Shown: positions 30,036-40,494 of the stretch, piece after piece
How the letters are laid out: each line of letters starts with the position of its first letter
How positions within the stretch are numbered: position 1 is the first letter of the stretch
NCBI GenBank assembly: GCA_030836185.1
Contig: JAURQH010000052.1
Location: 48,485 to 112,484, forward strand
Reading direction: 5' to 3'
DNA length: 64,000 nucleotides
DNA from: Planctomycetota bacterium
GTDB taxonomy: Bacteria; Planctomycetota; Planctomycetia; Planctomycetales; Planctomycetaceae
Made by a program: the position numbers and the translations under genes
Notes under the pieces: generated by a model
Told to the model about the DNA's origin: nothing
Seen by the model: only the letters and a program-made list of their open reading frames with translations
Database searches by the model: none

Positions 30036-33000
30036 TCAATCGTCTTGAGGTTGTGGAGTTGTCGTCTTTTGGACGGCAGATTGTTCACGGGCAATCGATT
30101 CAAAATATCGTTTGATCAGCGGAGCGTATTCTCCATTTGGATTCTTCTGTCGACTTTGCATAATTTCTGTTTGTAGCTTACCCGGTAATTGTCCCCAATT
30201 CCGTTTTTTGAGACGCTGTAATTCGGTCTCAATGCGTTCGAGGTCGGTGCCAGCTCCCGGCTTGGCAATCTGCTGCTGGCTGTCGCCACCATCAGTGGAA
30301 GGTTGAGAGCTGGGGTCACTCTGTTGTTCACCTTCTGGGGAAGCATTTGGCTGTAATTGATTGGCGGCTTGCTGTAACTGTTGTGCCGCCTGTTTCAATT
30401 GTTGGGCAGTTTCCTGCAACGGCGATGGCTGCATTCCATCTGGCTTCTGTGGAGATTGATTGGATGCATCGGATTGTCCCGGTTGATCACCTTGCTGTGA
30501 TTTCTGCTGTGTTTGTGCTTGCTGCGAGGCGTCGGGGCTGGGAGGAGGAGTTGATTGCCCTAGTTGAGACTGCCCCGCTTGCTGCATCATTTCTTGGGCT
30601 TTTTTGAGGTTCTGGAAGGCATCGGCCACCTGTTCTCCGACTTCTTGTGGAACGGGAGACTCCGCAATCGCTTGAGGATCAACCGAGGAGGCAGCGGCTT
30701 TCAGGTCCTGTGCGGCCTGTCGAGATTGCTGACTGGCTTGTCCAGGATTCGCCGACTGTTGATTTTTCTCAGCCTGCTGCATTTGCTGCGATGCCTGAGA
30801 GGATGTTTCTCCCGCTTTCTGGGCCTGATCAGATTCTTGGCGAAGCTGGAATGGATCGGACTGCAACTTTTCAGCCGAAAGGTCAAACTTCTCAGAGAGT
30901 TGCTGAGCTTCTGCCGCCATCCGTTGCTGAGCCTGTTGCTGTGCAGCCTGGCGAGCGGCAGGACTTTGAGCCAGTTTTTTCAGTTCTTGAGAAAGTGCCT
31001 CTTGTTGCGCGGCTAAGTCCTTAGCTTCTGCTGCCAGTTGCTCACCTTGAGGCTCCTCGCTGGCAGACTGTGCAAACTTTTCGGAAGACGCAGCCGACTG
31101 TTCTCCTGCTTGTGCAGCCTGTTGAAGTAGTCCGGCTTCAAGTTGTTGAGCGGCCCGATCAGATTCTCGTGCCGCCTGAATCGCCTGCTTCGAAGATTCT
31201 GCGTCGGGGCCTTCGCTACGAACAGATTCCAAAGCGATTTGTGCGGATTTTTCAGCCAATTGATTTTGACGTTCTTGCAACTTGGCGACTTGTTCTTGAG
31301 AGGCTGTTTGTGCTTCCGGGTTTCCCGATTGCTGTTCGGCTGCCTGTTGAGTTTGCTGCGCTAATTGCTGTTGTTTCGCAGCCAATTGTCGTAATTGATC
31401 GGCAACCTGCTCTGCGGTCATTGCTTCTGACGGTTTTTTCGCAGCGTTTGCCATCTCCTGCGCTGTCTTGGCAATTTCGTCCAAGGACTCCTTCGCTTGT
31501 TGCTGATTCGCGGCCGCTTGTTCCGCCCGATTCTCATTCAATTGTTGTTCGGCCAGTTTGAGACTTTGCTTGGCTTCTTGTTGAGGGAAGCGACCAATCT
31601 CTTTGGGTAACTTTTCCACTTGCTGAGCAATTTTCTCCTGTTTTTGTTGAAGCCGTTGGCGCTGTTGGTCGGCATTTTTTTGGGGAGGATTGGCGGCAAA
31701 CCGTTCCGTCTCTCGCTGCAATTTTTCCAGTTCCTTGGCCAATCGTTGAGCTTCCCGGGCAACACCTTCGGGATTAGACGCTGGTTTGGAGAAATCTTGC
31801 GATGGTAAGTCATCAGGTAATTGTTGCGCCAATTGCTTCAATTGGTCAGCCGCTTGTTGTGCTTTTTGTTGAGCCTGATCGGAATCACCAGACTGCAAAT
31901 TCTCTCCCGCTTCTTTTGCTGAAGCTGATGCCTGCTTGCGCTGATCCTGTTGCTCTGGAGGAACTTGCAATTTCTCTAGTGCTTGAGCAATCGCCTCCTG
32001 AGTTTTTGCCATATCTCGATCACGTTCGGCTGCCTCTTCAGTTGTTGATGCCGCGTTCTCGTTGGACTGTTTAATTTGATTGGCCAGCTCTTGCTCACGC
32101 TGAGCCAATTGCTCGACGGCTTCTTTAGGATTTTCGGACAACCCTTCACTTTTTTGTAAATCATTGGCGAGGCGGTTCAGTTCTTCGGCAAACTCCTCCT
32201 GAGCATCTGCCGCCTCGGAAAGGTTTCCAGCCTGAAAGTCCCGGTCAGCCTGTAACTGATCGCCGCGATCAAGAGGGGGAACGGCTGCTTGATTGGATTG
32301 CCGGTCGGCTTCCGCAAGAAGTTGTTGTTCGTCTCGAAGAACTTTGTCTTGCTCACTTCGATCCTCCCGAGACTCATTGGCCAATCGTTTTGCTTCCTGC
32401 TCCAGTTGTTTGGCGAGATCTTCCTGCGGCTTTGCGAGGTCTCGCGCTTCTTGAGCGAGCTTTTTGAGTCGATCAATTTCCATTTTCCGAGCAGCCTCGA
32501 CTAACTCGGGGCGTTTCTCCAACAAGTCCTGCAGAGCATCGGTAAGTTTTTGTTGATCCTCGGCCAGTGCATCGTAGTTCTGTTCAAGCTGATCCGATTT
32601 TTCCAGAAACTCGGAATTCTCTTTCAAATCCGGGTTGGCGGCCAACTCTTCGGAGAGTTCTTTTTGTGCTTGGTCGAGAGCGACGGCAGAATCAGCCAGT
32701 TTCTCGGTGTCATCCCCCAGTCGCTCTAGTTCTAACAAATCTTTCTCGATCTCAGCGAGTGTTTCGAGAACCCCCTCCAATTGTTTCAAATTGTCGGCAA
32801 CCTGTTTGACACCTCGTGAATTATCTCGAAGTTGATCAGGCTGTTTTCCGGCTTGCTGATCGGGAAATGTCTTCAGCTCTTCCGCCAATGGAGACAAATC
32901 TTCCCGAGAGATCTGTTGTAAAACCGCAGTCATCTCGCGATAGAGTTGATGGTTGGAGAATTCGAGTGACATCGTCTCCAATTGCCCCGACAGATCCCAC

Positions 33001-34784
33001 TGCTGATCAGCGAGAGAGGGAACTTCCTGACTTCGCTCGAACGGTTTTTTTTGTTTCTGACTCTCTCTGGCATCTTTTTCAAGTTCTTTGACGAGCTCAG
33101 AGTTTGCTTCTAACCGTTCACGGATATTTTTGAGCTGTTGTTTCCAACGGTCCTGACGTTTCTCGACATCGGCTTGAGCTAAAGGAGCCGCCTCTTCCGA
33201 AATGGACAAGACTCGGGGGGAGGTCCAGACAACATTTGGTTCTGGAACAGGACGTTCATCGGCAGCTTTAATTCGCCAAGTAATCCGGTCTCTTTCCTGC
33301 AACTTAAACGGAGACAAATCGACGGCGAACTGATAATTGACAACCGGAACGCCCAGAGTATCGACTGTTGCAGAGACAACTTCTTCGCGTTCGTTGGGCA
33401 ACTTCAAATGCATTTCAAGTTCACCAATCGCAATATCATCAGACGCTTCCACAAGGATTTTGACTTTATCGGTTGATCGAGCTTCGAGTCGTTCATCGAG
33501 AGCGGATTTCAACTGTATTTCTGGCGATTGATCGCGAATAATACTGAGAGAGTGGGGAGCATCTTCCAGATTGTGAAGACTGAATTCATCAGTAAGGGTG
33601 AGAGCGTAGGAGCCGTTGACCTCGGCAATAAACTCAAGCACTGCAGAAGTTCTGTCTTCGCTAAACTGAACAGTCGGCTGATTCAACGGAGCGACTTCTC
33701 CGATGGTCGTTTCCTGATCAATCGAGATGGCCGTTTCGTGCCACTGAAAATCTAAGGATTCAACAGGTTTGGTGAACTGAAGATTCATCGTTAAACGGCT
33801 GCGTTCAAACACCGCCAAACGACCGGAGATGGTCGAGAATGTTTCCATGGGACGCCCGGTATAGGCAGGCGGTTCCACTTCCAAAGTCACCGCTGCAATC
33901 TCTGGTGCATCTTCGACCTGAATATGATATTCCCTCGTCTGTGCTGAATCGGCTGAGAGAAAATAATCGAAGTCTTTAAGCACTGCCGGTAGTGTGAACT
34001 GATAAAGTCGTTCCTCCTCATCCCAGTCCATGCGGCTGCGGTCAATTCGTCCCTCAGCATCAACGCGATTGATCCATACGGATTCAGGAAGGTCAGTTTC
34101 ATACAAACGCCATTGAGGGATGGCAGTCAACTCAACAGATGTACCACGGGCCACAATTCGTTCTGCATTGACAATTTCGAAGAACAAATTTGAGGCCGTT
34201 GCATGATTTCCTGCCGGAGAAAGTAATCGCGACCACAATAATTGATAATGACCGGGACGGATTACAAACGGCAGCAACAAAAATGCAACAGCCATCACTC
34301 CCCACAGCAGGGCTTTCTGCATCCGGTCTGCAGGTAAGGATTTCGCAGCATCAACCTTTGGTAATCGACTCATGGTTTCACTTACCACGAGCTCCCGCAT
34401 CACTGCCGAACCCTTGTATGCTTCGGGCAAGTCAGGATCACAGAACTCGACAGTCGATGTCAGTCGTTCTCGAAGGTCAGGATAGTGCAGATCAATCAAG
34501 GTAGCTTTCTCGGCGGGGCTGAGGCTGAAGGAGAGCGGCCTCACCAAATACATCCAGAAAAGCCCCAAACCGACAACCGGCAATGACCAGAGCAATACAC
34601 TCCGAACATCTGCACTCCAATCGAACATCCAGTCCGAGATCAACAGAACGAACAGTATGAATGCCATTCCAGTCAGCCAACGCCCCAAACCACGAAACAA
34701 TGTGAGCATAAACAATCGAGTCGTGAGCCGCGAAAACGAAGCTTCGAGACCGGCAGGCATTTCAGAGAGCGACGATGTGGACAT
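30036..34784 (-). CDS. Giant DUF4175-like membrane coiled-coil protein
   Basis: A 1582-residue protein. The N terminus carries three membrane helices (about residues 33-52, 62-80 and 157-176). Residues 200-510 look like Ig/beta domains (e.g. VTLEVEPPAYTGRPM). From about 520 to 1530 follows a very long Gln/Ala/Glu/Leu-rich coiled coil, gradually turning into almost pure Gln/Ala heptads. The C terminus (LKKRNWGQLPGKLQTEIMQS) is conserved-looking. The layout fits DUF4175 proteins, which in planctomycetes lie with MoxR/DUF58/BatA and prenyltransferase-like genes. Probably an envelope scaffold; the function is not known. Followed by the prenyltransferase-like gene within 15 bases. Confidence 0.8.
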   Translation of the reverse strand: MSTSSLSEMPAGLEASFSRLTTRLFMLTLFRGLGRWLTGMAFILFVLLISDWMFDWSADVRSVLLWSLPVVGLGLFWMYLVRPLSFSLSPAEKATLIDLHYPDLRERLTSTVEFCDPDLPEAYKGSAVMRELVVSETMSRLPKVDAAKSLPADRMQKALLWGVMAVAFLLLPFVIRPGHYQLLWSRLLSPAGNHATASNLFFEIVNAERIVARGTSVELTAIPQWRLYETDLPESVWINRVDAEGRIDRSRMDWDEEERLYQFTLPAVLKDFDYFLSADSAQTREYHIQVEDAPEIAAVTLEVEPPAYTGRPMETFSTISGRLAVFERSRLTMNLQFTKPVESLDFQWHETAISIDQETTIGEVAPLNQPTVQFSEDRTSAVLEFIAEVNGSYALTLTDEFSLHNLEDAPHSLSIIRDQSPEIQLKSALDERLEARSTDKVKILVEASDDIAIGELEMHLKLPNEREEVVSATVDTLGVPVVNYQFAVDLSPFKLQERDRITWRIKAADERPVPEPNVVWTSPRVLSISEEAAPLAQADVEKRQDRWKQQLKNIRERLEANSELVKELEKDARESQKQKKPFERSQEVPSLADQQWDLSGQLETMSLEFSNHQLYREMTAVLQQISREDLSPLAEELKTFPDQQAGKQPDQLRDNSRGVKQVADNLKQLEGVLETLAEIEKDLLELERLGDDTEKLADSAVALDQAQKELSEELAANPDLKENSEFLEKSDQLEQNYDALAEDQQKLTDALQDLLEKRPELVEAARKMEIDRLKKLAQEARDLAKPQEDLAKQLEQEAKRLANESREDRSEQDKVLRDEQQLLAEADRQSNQAAVPPLDRGDQLQADRDFQAGNLSEAADAQEEFAEELNRLANDLQKSEGLSENPKEAVEQLAQREQELANQIKQSNENAASTTEEAAERDRDMAKTQEAIAQALEKLQVPPEQQDQRKQASASAKEAGENLQSGDSDQAQQKAQQAADQLKQLAQQLPDDLPSQDFSKPASNPEGVAREAQRLAKELEKLQRETERFAANPPQKNADQQRQRLQQKQEKIAQQVEKLPKEIGRFPQQEAKQSLKLAEQQLNENRAEQAAANQQQAKESLDEIAKTAQEMANAAKKPSEAMTAEQVADQLRQLAAKQQQLAQQTQQAAEQQSGNPEAQTASQEQVAKLQERQNQLAEKSAQIALESVRSEGPDAESSKQAIQAARESDRAAQQLEAGLLQQAAQAGEQSAASSEKFAQSASEEPQGEQLAAEAKDLAAQQEALSQELKKLAQSPAARQAAQQQAQQRMAAEAQQLSEKFDLSAEKLQSDPFQLRQESDQAQKAGETSSQASQQMQQAEKNQQSANPGQASQQSRQAAQDLKAAASSVDPQAIAESPVPQEVGEQVADAFQNLKKAQEMMQQAGQSQLGQSTPPPSPDASQQAQTQQKSQQGDQPGQSDASNQSPQKPDGMQPSPLQETAQQLKQAAQQLQQAANQLQPNASPEGEQQSDPSSQPSTDGGDSQQQIAKPGAGTDLERIETELQRLKKRNWGQLPGKLQTEIMQSRQKNPNGEYAPLIKRYFESIAREQSAVQKTTTPQPQDD

Positions 34785-34920
34785 TGAGAATCCTTGATCG
34801 AATGCAGATAAACGCAGTCAATATTGTAGCGAATCATGACGACTCAAGACATTTTATTTCATATCCGCTCAATCTCTCTGAAGCTAGACATGTTTGAACG
34901 GTTTATTTTCACCAATCAAG

Positions 34921-35463
34921 CTAATTTGAGTCAAGATCCGACTCTGGAAGAGGAGGAGCCCCTTCAATCAAGCGTTTCAGGAGCAATTCGTTCACAGTCC
35001 CGCGAAACCGCTCGATTCCATCAATTTCAATCACCGGAATTGAATCCGCGTATTGACCCGATAATTCCGCCGAATCCACGATATCGATCTCTTCAATGAC
35101 TGGTAGCCATTCTGCGAAACGATGCAGGGTGTCTTTGGCAACGTCACAGAGATGACATTCTTCTTTGGTGTAAATCACAACACGCTGGAACCGTTGTCCG
35201 GGCAAACTCGGTACCCAGGATGCAGAAATTGTAACCTGCCGCTGTTGGAGAAAATACCCTACTACGCTCAACCCAATTCCCACAAAAGGCCACAGACTTT
35301 CGCTCCGATACCAGAAACCGGGTAGCGGAATTGAAAAATTCGAGGATTTAGCGAACAAAGCAAATATGAATAAGACGATCCCACCTACGAATAGAAATGA
35401 GCCCAAAAACTCAGGCACTTCTCTCGTCTGCGAGTCGGCTTGATCCTGCTCATCGTAATTCAC
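34921..35463 (-). CDS. Membrane-anchored glutaredoxin-like protein
   Basis: A 180-residue protein with two membrane helices (about 20-40 and 58-75) and a C-terminal thioredoxin-fold domain of the glutaredoxin-like (DUF836) type. The redox motif is C-H-L-C in VVIYTKEECHLCDVAKDTLH (residues 94-113), the cis-proline region is SIPVIEIDG, and the end IEGAPP closes the fold. The domain faces the cytosol or periplasm depending on topology. It would reduce or form disulfides; partner unknown. Divergent from the kinase gene across 303 bases. Confidence 0.75.
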   Translation of the reverse strand: MNYDEQDQADSQTREVPEFLGSFLFVGGIVLFIFALFAKSSNFSIPLPGFWYRSESLWPFVGIGLSVVGYFLQQRQVTISASWVPSLPGQRFQRVVIYTKEECHLCDVAKDTLHRFAEWLPVIEEIDIVDSAELSGQYADSIPVIEIDGIERFRGTVNELLLKRLIEGAPPLPESDLDSN

Positions 35464-35766
35464 AACTCGTCCCCACCCCTGAATTCTGTCGAGTTAGCTC
35501 GCATCTCGGCGATCTGGAGAAAACAGTCCCTCTGCCCTAACAATACGACTCTGAGGGTTATATCAAATAATACAATAATTCTCTGCCCGACATGAGGCAG
35601 TAAATAGTGGAATCTCACCACAAACGCTGGTATTGTGAAGTAAGGTTTACATTAGCAGTTCTCTTTTACATTTCCATCGATTCACTCGACGATATAGCAA
35701 TTCTTGCGAATACGACGTGAATACGGTTCCCAGATCAAATCATCGGCGACACGCGGGTTAGAGTTC
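35464..35766. other. Divergent intergenic region before the kinase gene
   Basis: 303 bases, AT-rich between about 35550 and 35680. It must hold promoters for both the glutaredoxin-like gene and the kinase gene; no operator or terminator is clear. No gene seen. Confidence 0.45.
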
Positions 35767-38637
35767 ATGGCCAGCAAACTCAGTAAGGATGCATTTCTGC
35801 GGGTCGTCAAACAAAGCGAACTCATCACAGCAGACCAACTCTCCAAAGTGGTCAATGCTCTCGATGAAGCGGGAAAAGATACCAGCAAAGCAGATACTAT
35901 TGCCGATGGCTTGGTAGACGCGAATCTTGTCACACGCTGGCAAGTCAACAAGCTGCTTCAAGGCAAACACAAAGGATTCTTTCTCGGAAAATATCGTTTG
36001 CTCTCATTATTAGGTAAGGGGGGAATGAGTTCGGTGTACTTGGCCGAACATGTATTGATGCGTCGCAGATGTGCCATCAAAGTCTTACCCGCCAAAAGGG
36101 TCCACGATTCCTCCTATCTCGGACGTTTTCATCGCGAGGCCCAAGCAGTCGCGGCTTTGGATCACCCCAACATCGTCCGTGCTTATGATATTGATCAAGA
36201 AGTCACCAAAGACACTGAAATTCACTTTCTGGTGATGGAGTATGTAGAAGGGCAAGAGCTTCAGGAGCTGGTTCGAGAGCATGGCACTTTGAGCCTAGAG
36301 GATGCCGTGGAATACGCTCGCCAAACTGCGCTGGGACTTGAACACGCTCACGTCGCGGGAATGGTTCATCGAGACATCAAACCAGGCAATCTGCTGGCCG
36401 ATAAAAACGGTGTCATCAAACTTCTCGACTTGGGATTGGCTCGCTTCTTCGACGAAGGAGATACAGAGTCTTTGACCGTCGCTCATGATGAAAAAGTCCT
36501 TGGAACTGCCGACTACCTCGCACCGGAGCAAGCCCTCGACAGCCATCAAGTCGATGCCCGCGCTGACATTTACAGTCTCGGATGCACGATCTATTTCTTA
36601 CTGACGGGACATCCCCCCTTTGTAGACGGAACTCTCGCTCAACGTCTAATGAGCCATCAGAGAAAAGATCCGCCACCGATCACAAATGATCGACCAGACG
36701 TTCCAGAAAGCCTCCATGACATCATCAAAAAAATGATGATGAAGGAACCGGAAGATCGCTATAAATCGGCTCAAGAACTCGCCGACACTCTGGCAGATTG
36801 GTTGCGTATTAACGCAACTGCTTCCTGGAAGAAAGCACATCCGGGTGCCGCATCGGGACAAGTCCCGGAAGTTGCCGTCGAAGAACCCCCCTCATCACCA
36901 AGCGTACCTCCCGATGAAAATCTCAACGCCTTTCTCTCAAACCTGAACGAGTCTGGTTCGAATTCTTCGTCGAGAATCGAGAAACCAAAGCCTGCAATCC
37001 CTGTCAATACAACGAAGGACAAACAAACACCGGCAAAAGCCAAGCCTGTGAAAGCACAGCCCGTCAAAGCCAAACCTGTTGCCGCTCAAAAAGTGGAAAC
37101 AAAACCAGCAACTGCCGCACCGAAAAAAGCAGTCGCCAAAGCAAAGCCTAAAACACCACCTGCAGATCAAGCCGCAACCTCCAACACGTCACCACCAAAT
37201 CCAGATGTCGATAAGCAGGCTGAACCGACATCTCCCCCAGCAAAGATCTCGAATGACAATCCGTTTGCCGCCGGCTTTCCGGTCATCGATACCTCAGCAC
37301 CTGTTGATTCTGCAATCAAAATCGATGAGCCAATTGAAAACTCTGAGCCAGATGAACAACCCGAGAGCTCAGTTTCTGAGTCAAACCAAATTGCAGCCAC
37401 GGATCGCAGTCTCAAAAAACTGAACCCCTTGATGATTAGTGGTGTGATTGCAGGCTTACTTGTAATCATCGGCCTGTTTTTCTTTTTCCGAGGTGACGAA
37501 AACAGCGTCGGAACAACAGGTAAAGGTGGCAAAATCAATTTACCAATGGATCCGACATTGCCGATGCCTCGACAAGTCACGGTTGGATCATCGGGCGATT
37601 TCAAAAACATCGCCACAGCCATCGCACAAGCGTACGCCTCATTCAACAGCAGCGACCCGACTGACATCCTGACGATCACCGTCCAACCGGGAAGTTATTC
37701 AGAACATATTCTGATCGAAGAGAAAAACAAAAAAGTCCTGGAAAACATCCACATCGTGGCGGCCGAGGGTGGTTCCGTGATCTTGAAACCTTCTGGCAAG
37801 AATCCGGTTTTTGAGATACGGCGTGGACAACGAATTCAAATCAAAGGCTTTCAGATCAACGCAGATAAAATTCCGGTCGCCATCGACCTTTATGGATCGT
37901 TGGAGGGAATTCACATCGAAAACTGCACAATTCAAGGTTTCACGGAAGCTGGCATTCGTACTCAAGATCTGCAAGCTTACTCGGGAGATGAACGGATCGC
38001 TCGGTTCAGCCAACTTACTTTGGAATCAGTCAACTCGCAGGCAACGGGAGTCCTGCTGACATCTAGCGATATCTTTACATCGGGGCTGCATCTCCACAAG
38101 CTAACCTGTTCTGGAAAAATGCAGTCGGGCATCACGATCAATGGCCCCACCGATAACGTCAGCATTTCTGAATGCCTCTTTTTGGGTTTGCCCTCTGGAA
38201 TCGAATTTGTAGGTGAGTCTGCCCAAATGTTTGGATTCAAAGTCGCAAATAATACGTTTTATCAAACCAAAACCCCGCTCCACTTCGAAGAGATGCCCGG
38301 GACGATTGGGAACGACATGCGGGTAATACGAAACCTGTTTCTGAAAGCGGGTTCTGACATTCTTAAAGTCGAACACGGCTTTGACCCCAAAGGTTTATTT
38401 TCAGTGTTACAACCTGCCCCCGCTCATAACTGGTCAGACGTCGAAGGCCCCGCCCCAAAACCAGGAGAAGTGAGTCTATTTCGTGCAGGTGGTCGGCAAG
38501 GAAACCTCGATCTGAACTTTGTTTCCACAGAACAAAATTCCGACGGGTTCCTGAAACCGAAAGAAGCCAAGTTCCCGCCAAAAGCAGGGAACGAACCAGC
38601 AATTTCCAAGGCTTATGTGGGTGCGATTGCTCCCTAA
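35767..38637 (+). CDS. Transmembrane Ser/Thr kinase with extracellular beta-helix
   Basis: About 956 residues from the ATG at 35767 (MASKLSKDAFLRVV); an ATG at 35704 gives a longer form. Residues 1-70 are the short helical domain common before planctomycete kinases. The kinase follows: GKGGMSSVYL (83-92), K105, HRDIKPGNLL (201-210), D221-L-G instead of DFG, APEQ, and a Lys/Pro/Ala-rich linker near 415-500. One membrane helix (ISGVIAGLLVIIGLFFFF) lies near 560. The outside part (600-956) is a right-handed parallel beta-helix with Asn/Gly turns of pectate-lyase type. It would sense a ligand, perhaps a polysaccharide, and phosphorylate cytosolic targets. Convergent with the serine hydrolase gene (10 bases). 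Confidence 0.85.
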   Translation: MASKLSKDAFLRVVKQSELITADQLSKVVNALDEAGKDTSKADTIADGLVDANLVTRWQVNKLLQGKHKGFFLGKYRLLSLLGKGGMSSVYLAEHVLMRRRCAIKVLPAKRVHDSSYLGRFHREAQAVAALDHPNIVRAYDIDQEVTKDTEIHFLVMEYVEGQELQELVREHGTLSLEDAVEYARQTALGLEHAHVAGMVHRDIKPGNLLADKNGVIKLLDLGLARFFDEGDTESLTVAHDEKVLGTADYLAPEQALDSHQVDARADIYSLGCTIYFLLTGHPPFVDGTLAQRLMSHQRKDPPPITNDRPDVPESLHDIIKKMMMKEPEDRYKSAQELADTLADWLRINATASWKKAHPGAASGQVPEVAVEEPPSSPSVPPDENLNAFLSNLNESGSNSSSRIEKPKPAIPVNTTKDKQTPAKAKPVKAQPVKAKPVAAQKVETKPATAAPKKAVAKAKPKTPPADQAATSNTSPPNPDVDKQAEPTSPPAKISNDNPFAAGFPVIDTSAPVDSAIKIDEPIENSEPDEQPESSVSESNQIAATDRSLKKLNPLMISGVIAGLLVIIGLFFFFRGDENSVGTTGKGGKINLPMDPTLPMPRQVTVGSSGDFKNIATAIAQAYASFNSSDPTDILTITVQPGSYSEHILIEEKNKKVLENIHIVAAEGGSVILKPSGKNPVFEIRRGQRIQIKGFQINADKIPVAIDLYGSLEGIHIENCTIQGFTEAGIRTQDLQAYSGDERIARFSQLTLESVNSQATGVLLTSSDIFTSGLHLHKLTCSGKMQSGITINGPTDNVSISECLFLGLPSGIEFVGESAQMFGFKVANNTFYQTKTPLHFEEMPGTIGNDMRVIRNLFLKAGSDILKVEHGFDPKGLFSVLQPAPAHNWSDVEGPAPKPGEVSLFRAGGRQGNLDLNFVSTEQNSDGFLKPKEAKFPPKAGNEPAISKAYVGAIAP

Positions 38638-38647
38638 ACTGCATCGT

Positions 38648-39757
38648 TTAACTGGTCGAGTTTGCTGCTAGCCCCAAGTCGAGATAAATCGCGTCGTTGA
38701 TGGCAAGATTACGTTCATGGTGACGCGGCTCTCCCACGCGACCGTTCGTCGCCCAAGCCACGACAACACCATGTTCGGGATCAGCAAACCCAATCGATGA
38801 TTGTGATCCACCGTGACCGAACGTCGATGCTCCCGAGTATCGACCGAAGCCGTAAGGCACAGAGTCCGCACCATAGCAATTTGAGTTCACAATGAACCCA
38901 TAACTCCAATCAATTTTGTGACGAAATGTTTGATCGTACATTCCCACACGTTGCCGTTTTGTCAATTGATGGACTGTCTCGTTGCTCAAGAGATTCGTTG
39001 CGGAATTTGGCAACAACGATTCATAAAGCTTCCCCAACTCCCGAATCGGCCCTCGGCAATTACCACCCGGTGCTGGACTCATCACCCGGTCACCCTGATG
39101 CCAATTCAAGTCTTCCAACCCGCGCGGAGTGCGACCGAACATTCGCCCCAGCTTCAGGGCAACAAGAGAGGACTCATCCGGCGACAGGCCACAAAATGAG
39201 TTCTTCATTCCCAGCGGATCAAGAACCAATTGCCTTAAGGCGGTTGTAAAGTCTTGCGATGTCAATCGACAGATGACTTCACCCAACAGAAACCAACTTG
39301 CCGCGACGACATATCCGGCCTTCTCTCCCATGGGCCAATCCTCTGGCAAAGGTCTCTGCATTACTTCGGAGACAATGGACTCCCAGGTTCTTTTGGGCCA
39401 ACTCAGCTCAGAATTCTCGAATCCCGCCGTGTGAGTAAGTAGTTGTGATAATGTAACCTCGGGCTGACCAAACATCGCCCATTCAGGAAGATACTGACTG
39501 AGAGAGTCATCCCATTGAATGAGCCCACCATCATACAACACTCCCAAAGCGACAGCCGTCAGAGGCTTGCCTGATGACAACCACAACATGACGTGCTCGT
39601 TCGATAGCGATTCCTCTTGTCCCTGATCGCCCCATGCCCTATCGAGCAGCACATCTCCATTTCGTGAAACATAAATCTGAACTCCGCGATGTAGATTCTT
39701 TTCAGCCCCCAGTTCGATGACTCGCAAGGTACGTGGAAAGTTGTCCCAATCCGTCAT
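38648..39757 (-). CDS. Serine hydrolase of the class C beta-lactamase family
   Basis: A 369-residue protein of the beta-lactamase/DD-peptidase fold. The nucleophile motif SxxK is S61-S-G-K64 in LWLSSGKPLTAVALG; the second block YGFIVNSN supplies a Tyr-like position, and TFGHGGSQSS near the end the H/KxG-type motif. No signal peptide is visible, so it probably acts in the cytosol, as many EstB-like esterases do. Ester or amide substrate unknown; a true beta-lactamase activity is not implied. It starts near the 4-helix protein gene on the same strand (40 bases downstream of it). Confidence 0.85.
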   Translation of the reverse strand: MTDWDNFPRTLRVIELGAEKNLHRGVQIYVSRNGDVLLDRAWGDQGQEESLSNEHVMLWLSSGKPLTAVALGVLYDGGLIQWDDSLSQYLPEWAMFGQPEVTLSQLLTHTAGFENSELSWPKRTWESIVSEVMQRPLPEDWPMGEKAGYVVAASWFLLGEVICRLTSQDFTTALRQLVLDPLGMKNSFCGLSPDESSLVALKLGRMFGRTPRGLEDLNWHQGDRVMSPAPGGNCRGPIRELGKLYESLLPNSATNLLSNETVHQLTKRQRVGMYDQTFRHKIDWSYGFIVNSNCYGADSVPYGFGRYSGASTFGHGGSQSSIGFADPEHGVVVAWATNGRVGEPRHHERNLAINDAIYLDLGLAANSTS

Positions 39758-39797
39758 TTTGATTTCTCGACTGAATGATTACGTTTGCATCCATCTT

Positions 39798-40346
39798 TTA
39801 AACTGGCAAGCCATGTTCTTGGCGAATTCGCTGAACTTCGCCGAGAACCTCTTTGACCAATTGGCCATTTTGCTGGATCGCCAAATATTCCAGAACATTC
39901 ACAACCACGTTAGCGCCAACGGTCAAGCACGCTGTTAGAAAGTGAATATTGGCTGCTGAGAGACCTAACCAACCCTGAAACTGAACTCGGCTCAAGGGAT
40001 CCGAAGCGGCACCAAAAGCTCCAGTGACGATCAACAGGAACAACGCTCCAGTCATCATGGGGATTGTCGAATATTTGAGTTTGGCACTGCGTTCACAAAA
40101 GTCGGGCGACAACTTGTAAGCTTTGGAAGTTTCTTCGAGCCAACGGCCCGTCCCCATGAAATAAGTGAGCAGAATCGCATGCACGAGCAACGCAAACACC
40201 AAAGCAGCCAATGCCGTCAACATATGGTTCGACACGGCCCCTCGACTGGAAAGTTCTTTGGCGTCTTCAATATTCAATCCAAGAACCAAAGCGGCTACTA
40301 ATAAGATGGTCGAGACCACACACAATGAAGAAAAGATTCGACTCAC
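39798..40346 (-). CDS. Four-helix integral membrane protein, unknown
   Basis: A 182-residue protein with four membrane helices (about 5-24, 40-66, 95-115, 130-157). Conserved-looking details are HAILLTYFMGTGRWLEE at the end of helix 2 and IHFLTACLTVGANVVVNVLE in helix 4. His residues near membrane faces could bind a cofactor, but no known motif is present. Cytosolic C terminus with LVKEVLGEVQRIRQEHGLP. The serine hydrolase gene follows after 40 bases on the same strand. Confidence 0.65.
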   Translation of the reverse strand: MSRIFSSLCVVSTILLVAALVLGLNIEDAKELSSRGAVSNHMLTALAALVFALLVHAILLTYFMGTGRWLEETSKAYKLSPDFCERSAKLKYSTIPMMTGALFLLIVTGAFGAASDPLSRVQFQGWLGLSAANIHFLTACLTVGANVVVNVLEYLAIQQNGQLVKEVLGEVQRIRQEHGLPV

Positions 40347-40494
40347 GGGCTCACCTGAAACTAAAGTTGTCTAGTTACCAACAACTATATCGGTTTGGTG
40401 AGAAATAGCGAATCAGCAAGAACGATGCTTTTTGAGACGACAGAATTTTTCCGAAGCATAAAATCTCAGCACAAAATATTGCTCAAAGGGCAAA

